Below are positions 1 to 5,277 of a DNA stretch of 7,817 nucleotides, piece by piece (the first letter of the stretch is position 1; each line of letters starts with the position of its first letter). A program made the position numbers and the translations under genes. The DNA is taken from the NCBI GenBank assembly GCA_946885815.1, contig CAMPHE010000075.1, positions 1 through 7,817 of the forward strand, in the 5' to 3' direction. The stretch is from an uncultured Arenimonas sp. Lineage in GTDB: Bacteria; Pseudomonadota; Gammaproteobacteria; Xanthomonadales; Xanthomonadaceae. A model generated the notes under the pieces. It was not told the origin of the DNA. It ran no database searches and saw nothing but the letters and a program-made list of their open reading frames with translations.

Positions 1-261
1 GCCGGGAAGGCCGCGGCCCGCGAGAGGATCGACCTGCGCCTCGGCCAGCTCGAAGGCACGCTGCGCGACGGCGCGTGGCTGGTCGGCGAGCACTTCACCG
101 TCGCCGATGCCTACCTGTATGTCGTCACCGCGTGGCTCGCGCATTTCGGCATCGATATCGGCCGCTGGCCGAAGCTCGCCGCGCACCATGCACGCGTCGC
201 GCACCGGCCGGCGGTACAGGCCGCACGGCAGGCGGAGAAAGGGCCGGGCAAGAACGGCTGA
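1..261 (+). CDS. Glutathione S-transferase, C-terminal part (5' end outside window)
   Basis: An open frame enters from the left edge and stops at TGA 259-261, leaving 86 residues. They match the all-helical C-terminal domain of bacterial (beta-class, GstA-like) glutathione S-transferases. LEGTLRDGAWLVGEHFTVADAYLY holds the FT-x-x-D N-capping box that nucleates the core helix of this fold. It is followed by WLAHFGIDIGRWPKLAAHHARV and AHRPAVQAA, the usual P-x-V-x-x-A ending. The thioredoxin-like N-terminal domain with the glutathione site lies outside, so the class and catalytic residue cannot be checked. The family conjugates glutathione to electrophiles in the cytoplasm. The gene converges on ald, and nothing here links it to the amine genes. 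Family call secure, substrate unknown. Confidence 0.9.
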   Translation, partial: AGKAAARERIDLRLGQLEGTLRDGAWLVGEHFTVADAYLYVVTAWLAHFGIDIGRWPKLAAHHARVAHRPAVQAARQAEKGPGKNG

Positions 262-363
262 TCCGGTCCGCCAAGTCCGAACCGCGCCGTCGCGCCCCCG
301 CCGGCGGCGCGTTATCGTCGTCGGCGACTTCCGCGGACGGACTGCATGGACGACGCCCCGACC

Positions 364-390
364 ACACCGCCCCGCCTGACTGGGGCGTGT
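364..390 (+). terminator. Possible hairpin terminator after the GST gene
   Basis: ACAC(C)GCCCC at 364-373 can pair with GGGGCGTGT at 382-390 around a loop of about 8 nt, with one bulged C. It lies about 100 nt beyond the GST stop and has no T-run after it, so it is at best a GC-rich hairpin end rather than a canonical intrinsic terminator. Confidence 0.3.
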
Positions 391-406
391 GCTCGGTTGA
401 GCGGAC

Positions 407-444
407 GGCGCCGGACGAAATCCGGCGCCTGATCGATCAGGCGC
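407..444 (-). terminator. Overlapping hairpins at the end of ald
   Basis: Two strong inverted repeats share one arm. GGCGCCGGA (407-415) pairs with TCCGGCGCC (421-429) around a 5-nt loop. A perfect 20-bp palindrome at 425-444 (arms GCGCCTGATC and GATCAGGCGC) contains the ald stop codon (437-439). The two cannot form together. Read from the ald side, the 9-bp hairpin begins 8 nt after the stop codon, where a terminator is expected, but no T-run follows. It could also stop read-through from the GST side. The structure is seen directly; termination is inferred. Confidence 0.5.
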
Positions 445-1552
445 GCAGGGCGTCGCGTGCCGGCACGAACTCGTAGCCCAGGTCGCGCGCGACCGCGTCG
501 TACGTCACCTTGCCGCGGTGCACGTTCAGGCCGTTGAGCAGGTGCTCGTCGTCGAGCATCGCCTGCAGACCCTTGTTCGCCAGCTGCACCGCGAACGGCA
601 GCGTCGCGTTGGTGAGCGCGAACGTCGACGTGCGGGCGACGCCGCCCGGCATGTTCGCGACGCAGTAGTGGATGATGCCGTCGACCTCGTACGTCGGGTT
701 CTGGTGCGTCGTGGCCTTCGAGGTCTCGAAGCAGCCGCCCTGGTCGATCGCGACGTCGACGAGCACCGAGCCCGGGCGCATCAGGCCCAGCTGCTCGCGC
801 GACACCAGTTTCGGCGCCGCGGCGCCCGGGATCAGCACCGCGCCGATCACGAGATCGGTGTACGGCAGGCGCTCCTCGATCGCGTCGCGCGTCGAGTAGA
901 TCGTCGTCAGCCGGTCGCCGTAGACCTCGTCGAGGTACTTCAGGCGCTCCAGCGAACGGTCCAGGATCGTCACGTGCGCGTTCAGGCCCATCGCCATCCG
1001 CGCCGCGTTGATGCCGACGACGCCGCCGCCGATCACGAGCACCTCGGCCGGCTTCACGCCGGGCACGCCGCCGAGCAGCACGCCAGAGCCGCCCTGCGCC
1101 TTCTCCAGCGCGTGCGCGCCGGCCTGGATCGACATGCGCCCGGCCACTTCGCTCATCGGCGCCAGCAGCGGCAGGCCGCCGCGCTTGTCCGTGACGGTTT
1201 CGTACGCGATCGCGGTGCTGCCGGATTTCACCAGCGCCGCGGTCTGCTGCGGATCCGGCGCGAGGTGCAGGTAGGTGTACAGGATCTGGCCTTCGCGCAG
1301 CATCGCGCATTCGCCCGGCTGCGGCTCCTTGACCTTGATGATCATGTCGGCGCGCCCGAAGATCTCTTCGGCGGTGTCGACGATCCGCGCGCCGGCCTTC
1401 TCGTACATCTCGTCCGTCAGGCCGATCTGCGTGCCGCCGCCGCGCTGCACGATCACCTGGTGGCCGTGGCCGACCAGCTCGCGCGCGCCGGCCGGCGTCA
1501 GGCCGATCCGGTATTCGTGATTCTTGATTTCCTTCGGAACGCCGATAAGCAT
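437..1552 (-). CDS. ald: Alanine dehydrogenase (NAD+)
   Basis: Reversible oxidative deamination of L-alanine to pyruvate and ammonium with NAD+; cytoplasmic, hexameric in known members. The 371 residues equal the usual family length. The start MLIGVPKEIKNHEYRIGLTP is diagnostic, and all four residues known to matter are at canonical positions: Arg15 and Lys75 (substrate binding, KVKEP), His96 (acid/base, YLHLAPD) and Asp270 (VAIDQGG). The Rossmann motif G-G-G-V-V-G at 175-180, with Asp198 ending the next strand, indicates NAD binding. The ATG is supported by a strong GGAGG (1561-1565) 8 nt upstream. It lies 48 nt downstream of the aminotransferase on the same strand with no terminator seen between, so co-transcription is likely. 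In this context it probably works in the catabolic direction, turning alanine made by the aminotransferase back into pyruvate and yielding NADH. Very secure. Confidence 0.98.
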   Translation of the reverse strand: MLIGVPKEIKNHEYRIGLTPAGARELVGHGHQVIVQRGGGTQIGLTDEMYEKAGARIVDTAEEIFGRADMIIKVKEPQPGECAMLREGQILYTYLHLAPDPQQTAALVKSGSTAIAYETVTDKRGGLPLLAPMSEVAGRMSIQAGAHALEKAQGGSGVLLGGVPGVKPAEVLVIGGGVVGINAARMAMGLNAHVTILDRSLERLKYLDEVYGDRLTTIYSTRDAIEERLPYTDLVIGAVLIPGAAAPKLVSREQLGLMRPGSVLVDVAIDQGGCFETSKATTHQNPTYEVDGIIHYCVANMPGGVARTSTFALTNATLPFAVQLANKGLQAMLDDEHLLNGLNVHRGKVTYDAVARDLGYEFVPARDALRA

Positions 1553-1600
1553 CGAACTGCCCTCCCGGGGCGAAACAGGGATTTTCCGTGATCCGCCGGC

Positions 1601-2974
1601 TCAGGCGGTGGCGCGTATGGTAGCCGCGAGCCGCTCGAAAATCCGGTCGACGTGTCCCCTGTTCAGGATCAGCGGCGGTGACAGCGCCAGCACGTCGCCG
1701 GTGCAGCGCACCAGCAGGTCGTGCTCCAGAAACGCGCGCTCGAACACCTCGTAGCCGCGCGCACCCGGCGCGCCCTCGCGGGGCGCCAGTTCCACCGCGC
1801 CGACCAGCCCGTAGTTGCGGATGTCGATCACGTTCGGCAGGCCGCGCAGGGCGTGGATCGCGTCCTCCCAGTCGCCGCCGAGTTCGATCGCGACATCGAA
1901 CAGGCCTTCGTCGCGATAGGTGTCGAGCGTGGCCAGCGCCGCGGCGCAGGCGAGGGGATGGCCGGAATAGGTATAGCCGTGGAAGAACTCGATCGCGCCG
2001 GGCGGGCCCTGCATGAACGCGTCGTGCACCTGCGAGGACGCCAGCACCGCGCCCATCGGCACCGCACCGTTGCTGAGGCCTTTGGCGGTGGTGATCAGGT
2101 CGGGCACGACACCGAAACGCTGGGCGGCGAACGCGTCGCCCACGCGGCCGAAGCCGGTGATGACCTCGTCGAAGATCAGCAGGATGCCGTGCCGGTCGCA
2201 GATCTCGCGCAGCCGCCGCAGATAACCCTCGGGCGGCAGCACCACGCCGGCGCTGCCGGAGATCGGCTCGACGATCACCGCCGCGATCGTGCTCGCGTCG
2301 TGCAGCTGCACGAGCCGTTCGAGGTCCTCCGCCAGTTCGACGCCGTGCGCCGGCAGGCCGCGGCTGAAGGCGTTGCGTTCGAGATCCAGCGTGTGGCGCA
2401 GATGGTCGACACCGGGCAGGCCGGGGCCGAAGAACTTGCGGTTGTTGACCATGCCGCCGACGGAGATGCCGCCGAAGCCGACCCCGTGGTAGGCCTTCTC
2501 GCGGCCGATCAGGCGCGTGCGCTGGCCTTCGCCGCGCACGCGGTGGTAGGCCAGGGCGATCTTCAGCGCGGTGTCGACCGATTCCGACCCGGAATTGGTG
2601 AAGAACACATGCCTCAGCGGCGCGGGTGCGATCTCCGCCAGCCGCTCCGCGAGCACGAACGCGAGCGGGTGGCCCATCTGGAACGTCGGCGCGAAGTCGA
2701 GCGTGGCCGCCTGGCGGGCGATCGCCTCGACGATCCGCGGCCGCGCGTGGCCGGCATTGCAGCACCACAGGCCGGCGGTACCGTCGAGAATCTCGCGGCC
2801 CTCCGGCGTCCGGTAGTACATGCCCTCGGCGCTCGCCAGCAGCCGTGGCCCCGCCTTGTACTGCCGGTTCGCGGTGAACGGCATCCAGAACGCGTCGGTC
2901 CTTTCGGGCACCGCCAGCGCCGGGTCCACCCCGGTAGGAGGGGCTTCAGCCCCGACCGCCTTGTTCCCGCCCAT
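1601..2974 (-). CDS. Class III PLP omega-aminotransferase (beta-alanine/putrescine--pyruvate type)
   Basis: Fold-type I, PLP-dependent transaminase of the omega-amino acid:pyruvate group; it transfers a terminal amino group to pyruvate, giving an aldehyde and alanine. Numbering from ATG 2974 (457 aa; family about 450): DAFWMPFTANRQYKAGPRL near residues 27-45, Trp70 in GLWCCNAGH, phosphate-binding SGSE 128-131, YHG 162-164, DEVITGFGR from Asp269 (pyridine nitrogen), PLP lysine Lys298 (TTAKGLSNG), GYTYSGHP about 333-340, and Arg423 (LVRCTG), the place of the carboxylate-binding arginine of P. putida omega-APT. The frame also opens at GTG 2989, but that lacks a ribosome site; ATG 2974 has a weak GGGG 6 nt upstream. 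Residues 6-14 (AVGAEAPPT) are encoded by an intergenic-type repeat, so the first 16-20 residues are doubtful. First gene of an operon with ald and divergent from a PuuR-like regulator. Putrescine, another diamine and beta-alanine are all possible donors. Confidence 0.9.
   Translation of the reverse strand: MGGNKAVGAEAPPTGVDPALAVPERTDAFWMPFTANRQYKAGPRLLASAEGMYYRTPEGREILDGTAGLWCCNAGHARPRIVEAIARQAATLDFAPTFQMGHPLAFVLAERLAEIAPAPLRHVFFTNSGSESVDTALKIALAYHRVRGEGQRTRLIGREKAYHGVGFGGISVGGMVNNRKFFGPGLPGVDHLRHTLDLERNAFSRGLPAHGVELAEDLERLVQLHDASTIAAVIVEPISGSAGVVLPPEGYLRRLREICDRHGILLIFDEVITGFGRVGDAFAAQRFGVVPDLITTAKGLSNGAVPMGAVLASSQVHDAFMQGPPGAIEFFHGYTYSGHPLACAAALATLDTYRDEGLFDVAIELGGDWEDAIHALRGLPNVIDIRNYGLVGAVELAPREGAPGARGYEVFERAFLEHDLLVRCTGDVLALSPPLILNRGHVDRIFERLAATIRATA
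2934..2957 (+). repeat. GTAGGAG stem-loop repeat, copy 1 (inside aminotransferase 5' end)
   Basis: Head GTAGGAG, then stem arms GGGC/GCCC around loop TTCA, then tail CGACC. A flanking G-C pair gives a 5-bp stem. It resembles short palindromic repeats of the REP/SMAG kind, usually found between genes in Xanthomonadaceae and Pseudomonas. Here it lies within the predicted N-terminal codons of the aminotransferase, on the opposite strand. Confidence 0.7.
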
Positions 2975-3000
2975 CGCAGACCCCGCCACGTCGTTCGCAA

Positions 3001-3015
3001 AACGCTATCAGCGTT
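3001..3015. promoter_or_regulatory. Candidate operator, inverted repeat AACGCT-ATC-AGCGTT
   Basis: A perfect 6-bp inverted repeat with a 3-bp spacer, flanked by A-runs, centred about 34 bp upstream of the aminotransferase ATG. Its size suits a dimeric XRE-type repressor, and it is placed to block the aminotransferase promoter. GTTC...AAAA occurs at 2993-3001 and again at 3013-3020, one arm overlapping the repeat. Binding by the neighbouring regulator is inferred. Confidence 0.5.
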
Positions 3016-3052
3016 CAAAATCTTTTACAAACCCGCCAAAACCCCCGGTTTC

Positions 3053-3099
3053 GTTGACCATCCCCGGCGCGGGTGTCAATAATTCCGCACACGGTCAAC
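3053..3099. promoter_or_regulatory. Candidate autoregulatory half-sites (TTGAC/GTCAA x3)
   Basis: GTTGACC at 3053-3059 and its exact reverse complement GGTCAAC at 3093-3099 flank a third GTCAA at 3075-3079. Centres are about 21 and 19 bp apart, close to two helical turns each. The first coincides with the -35 box of the regulator promoter and the second with its -10 region. From memory, TTGACCAT (3054-3061) resembles a half-site of E. coli PuuR operators. Autoregulation is inferred. Confidence 0.5.
3054..3083 (+). promoter_or_regulatory. Candidate sigma70 promoter for the puuR-like gene
   Basis: TTGACC (3054-3059, 5 of 6 matches to the -35 consensus) and AATAAT (3078-3083, 5 of 6 to the -10) are separated by 18 bp. 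Transcription would begin near 3090, leaving a leader of about 35 nt with a weak AGG (3112-3114) 10 nt before the ATG. It is the best promoter-like pair in the window. Confidence 0.6.
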
Positions 3100-3124
3100 A
3101 CGCCGGCCACCAGGCAGCGACGCG

Positions 3125-3670
3125 ATGGATATCGGCATCCGCCTGCAGGCGGTCCGCAAAGGCAAGGGACTGAGCCAGCGCGAACTCGCGAAGCGCGTCG
3201 GCGTCACGAACTCGACGATCTCGCTGATCGAGCAGAACAAGGTGAGCCCGTCGATCAGTTCGCTGAAGAAGGTGCTCGACGGCATTCCGATTTCGCTCGC
3301 CGACTTCTTCACCATGGATCTCGCGCCACTCGACGACGGGCCGTTCTATCCGGTCGACGACCAGCCCGACCTCGGCGACGGCCGCATCCACTACTTCCTC
3401 GTCGGGCAGCACCGTGCGACCCGACAGATGTGCGTGCTGCGCGAGGTGATGCCGCCGGGCAGCGACACCGGGGTGACGATGCTCAGCCATGACGGCGAAG
3501 AGGGCGGGGTAGTGGTGCAGGGGCGGGTCGAAGTGACCGTCGGCGACCACGTGCGCGTGCTGGGTCCCGGCGAGGCGTACTACTTCGAAAGCCGCGTGCC
3601 GCACCGGTTCCGCAACGTCGGCAGCGAGGAGGCCGTGCTGGTGAGCGCGAACACGCCCCCGACCTTCTGA
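3125..3670 (+). CDS. puuR: XRE-family HTH/cupin transcriptional regulator, PuuR-like
   Basis: The 181-residue protein has the PuuR architecture. An XRE-type helix-turn-helix spans about residues 4-60 (IRLQAVRKGKGLSQRELAKRVGVTNSTISLIEQNKVSPSISSLKKVL). A cupin_2 effector domain spans about 105-175, with HDGEEGGVVVQGRVEVTVG and PGEAYYFESRVPHRFRNVG; His122, Glu126 and His160 are where cupins often hold a metal. The C-terminus SANTPPTF closely resembles the end of E. coli PuuR as I recall it (185 aa). PuuR represses putrescine catabolism genes and is relieved by putrescine. The gene is divergent from the aminotransferase-ald operon and precedes the aldehyde dehydrogenase by 104 bp, so it probably controls both. 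Family call secure; orthology to PuuR rather than another polyamine or beta-alanine regulator is likely but unproven. Confidence 0.9.
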   Translation: MDIGIRLQAVRKGKGLSQRELAKRVGVTNSTISLIEQNKVSPSISSLKKVLDGIPISLADFFTMDLAPLDDGPFYPVDDQPDLGDGRIHYFLVGQHRATRQMCVLREVMPPGSDTGVTMLSHDGEEGGVVVQGRVEVTVGDHVRVLGPGEAYYFESRVPHRFRNVGSEEAVLVSANTPPTF

Positions 3671-3685
3671 CGCACGCGGGGGCGG

Positions 3686-3709
3686 GCAGGCGCGGCTGCA
3701 GCCGCGACC
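3686..3709 (+). repeat. GTAGGAG-type stem-loop repeat, copy 2
   Basis: Variant head GCAGGCG, stem arms CGGC/GCCG around loop TGCA, tail CGACC. Its core CGCGGCTG/CAGCCGCG (3691-3706) is a perfect 16-bp palindrome. It lies just after the puuR-like stop and forms an inverted pair with copy 3, 27 bp away, as in REP doublets. Confidence 0.7.
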
Positions 3710-3736
3710 GGGCCACGGAAAACCACAGAAAAGAGC

Positions 3737-3760
3737 TATCGCGCCTGAAGGCGCTCCTAC
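3737..3760 (-). repeat. GTAGGAG-type stem-loop repeat, copy 3
   Basis: On the minus strand: head GTAGGAG, stem arms CGCC/GGCG around loop TTCA, tail CGATA. It ends at the base before the AGGA (3761-3764) that is the best ribosome-binding sequence of the aldehyde dehydrogenase, so the leader of that gene carries this hairpin. With copy 2 it fills most of the 104-bp gap between the regulator and the dehydrogenase; no separate promoter is evident there. Confidence 0.7.
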
Positions 3761-3774
3761 AGGAATACGGCGCG

Positions 3775-5277
3775 ATGAACGTACCGAAGACACGACAGGA
3801 CTGGGAAACGCTCGCCTCCGGGCTCCCGCTGCGCCATCAGGCGTTCGTCGACGGCCGCTTCGTCGACGCCGCGTCCGGCCGCACTTTCGCGGCGACGAGC
3901 CCGATCGACGGACGCGAGCTCGCGCAGGTGGCGCGATGCGACGGCGTCGATGCCGATCGCGCGGTCGCCGCGGGCCGCCGCGCCTTCGTCGCCGGCGGCT
4001 GGGCCGACGCGCCGCCGAAGCACCGCAAGAAGGTGCTGCTGCGGCTCGCCGACCGGATGGAGGCGCATGCGAACGAGCTGGCGCTGCTCGACAGCCTCGA
4101 CATGGGAAAGCCGGTCGGCGACGCGCTGGCGGTCGACGTCGCCGCCTCCGTGCGATGCCTGCGCTGGACCGCCGAAGCGGTCGACAAGGTCTACGGAGAG
4201 GTCGCGCCGACCGGTCCCGGCGAACTCGGCCTGGTCACGCGCGAGCCGCTCGGCGTGGTCGCGGCGATCGTGCCGTGGAATTTCCCGCTGCTGATGGCGT
4301 GCTGGAAACTCGCGCCGGCGCTGGCGAGCGGCTGCAGCGTCGTGCTCAAGCCGTCGGAGAAATCGCCCCTGAGCGTGCTGCGGCTCGCCGAGCTCGCGAG
4401 CGAAGCCGGCATTCCCGATGGCGTCTTCAACGTACTGCCGGGCTTCGGCACCGAAGCCGGCGAGGCGCTCGCGCTGCACATGGACGTCGACGGCCTCGTG
4501 TTCACGGGTTCCACCGCGGTCGGCAAGCATCTGCTGGTCTGCGCCGGGCGTTCGAACATGAAACGCGCGTACATGGAATGCGGCGGCAAGTCGCCGAACC
4601 TGGTGTTCGCCGACGCGCCCGATCTGGAAAAGGCGGCGCAGGCGGCGGCGGGCGGCATCTTCTACAACCAGGGCGAGGTGTGCACCGCGGCGTCCCGGCT
4701 GCTGGTCGAGCGTTCCATCAAGGACGATTTCGTCAGGCGGGTCGCCGAGATCGGGGCGCGGATGCAGCCGCAGCATCCCTTCGAGCCCGGCGCGGCGATG
4801 GGCGCGATGGTCGACGAGGGACAGACGAAGCGCGTGCTCGACTACATCGCGAAGGGCCGCGACGAGGGCGCGCGCGTGGTCATCGGCGGCGAGCGCGTCG
4901 AGCCGGTCGCCGGCGGCTGCTACATCGCACCGACGATCTTCGATGGTGTCGAGCCGACGCACGTGATCGCGCGCGAGGAGATCTTCGGACCGGTGCTCGG
5001 CGTCATCGCTTTCGACGACGAGGCCGAGGCGCTGCGCATCGCCAACGACAGCGATTACGGCCTCGCCGCCGGCGTGTTCACCCGCGACATCTCGCGGGCG
5101 CACCGGGTCGCGCGCAGGCTGCGCGCCGGCAGCGTCTGGGTGAACTACTGGGACGGTGGCGACATGACCGCGCCGTTCGGCGGTTACAAGCAGAGCGGCA
5201 ACGGGCGCGACAAGTCGCTGCACGCGTTCGAGAAGTACACCGAGATGAAGGCGACCTGGATCAACCTGGACGCCTGA
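3775..5277 (+). CDS. puuC: NAD(P)+-dependent aldehyde dehydrogenase, PuuC-like
   Basis: At 500 residues this has the length of a complete class 1/2 aldehyde dehydrogenase, and it tracks E. coli PuuC almost end to end. Examples are KRKA/KHRKKVLLRLADRMEAHANELALL, WTAEAVDKVYGEVAPT, and the C-terminal MTAPFGGYKQSGNGRDKSLHAFEKYTE. The catalytic set is intact: Asn169 (PWNF), Lys192 (KPSE), G-S-T-x-x-V-G 245-250 for the cofactor, general base Glu268 (MECGGKS), nucleophile Cys303 (GEVCTA) and EEIFGP 401-406. PuuC and KauB oxidise amino-aldehydes such as gamma-glutamyl-aminobutyraldehyde, 4-aminobutyraldehyde or 3-aminopropanal to acids. No glutamate-putrescine ligase (PuuA) or PuuB oxidase is in the window, so the direct transaminase route fits better. 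AGGA (3761-3764) 10 nt before ATG 3775 supports the start. Its 3' end overlaps the exporter gene by 17 bp. Enzyme class certain, exact aldehyde inferred. Confidence 0.95.
   Translation: MNVPKTRQDWETLASGLPLRHQAFVDGRFVDAASGRTFAATSPIDGRELAQVARCDGVDADRAVAAGRRAFVAGGWADAPPKHRKKVLLRLADRMEAHANELALLDSLDMGKPVGDALAVDVAASVRCLRWTAEAVDKVYGEVAPTGPGELGLVTREPLGVVAAIVPWNFPLLMACWKLAPALASGCSVVLKPSEKSPLSVLRLAELASEAGIPDGVFNVLPGFGTEAGEALALHMDVDGLVFTGSTAVGKHLLVCAGRSNMKRAYMECGGKSPNLVFADAPDLEKAAQAAAGGIFYNQGEVCTAASRLLVERSIKDDFVRRVAEIGARMQPQHPFEPGAAMGAMVDEGQTKRVLDYIAKGRDEGARVVIGGERVEPVAGGCYIAPTIFDGVEPTHVIAREEIFGPVLGVIAFDDEAEALRIANDSDYGLAAGVFTRDISRAHRVARRLRAGSVWVNYWDGGDMTAPFGGYKQSGNGRDKSLHAFEKYTEMKATWINLDA

Larger units (their letters stand above)
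2975..3124. promoter_or_regulatory. Divergent control region between the aminotransferase and puuR-like genes
   Basis: This 150-bp non-coding interval must carry the promoters of both arms. It is clearly more A/T-rich near 2999-3050 (CAAAATCTTTTACAAA) than its surroundings. It holds one compact inverted repeat (3001-3015), three TTGAC half-sites (3054-3098) and a sigma70-like promoter toward the regulator. On the minus strand I find no convincing -35/-10 pair or sigma54 site for the aminotransferase. That promoter is probably in the A/T-rich half, overlapping the inverted repeat. Confidence 0.8.

Noticed and set aside
75..476. 133-codon plus-strand frame over the GST tail, the gap and the end of ald.
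   Set aside because: It overlaps two real genes out of frame and is Arg-rich with no recognisable fold. The gap 262-436 shows hairpins only.
312..2768. 818-codon minus-strand open frame spanning ald and the aminotransferase.
   Set aside because: It is a shadow frame of the two real genes; its product is Arg/Ala-rich low-complexity protein with no domain, a usual artefact of very high GC.
2990..3060. Possible sigma54 or sigma70 promoter for the aminotransferase on the minus strand.
   Set aside because: TTTTGGC and TTGTAA elements exist, but none pairs with a suitable second box at correct spacing, so I name no promoter there.
1721..3082. 453-codon plus-strand open frame antisense to the aminotransferase.
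   Set aside because: Its composition (Arg, Ala, His, Gln, Asp) is that of antisense translation of a GC-rich gene, and it crosses the divergent control region.
3757..5223. 488-codon antisense and 525-codon same-strand alternative frames over the aldehyde dehydrogenase.
   Set aside because: The dehydrogenase frame is unambiguous and complete; both others are low-complexity shadows.
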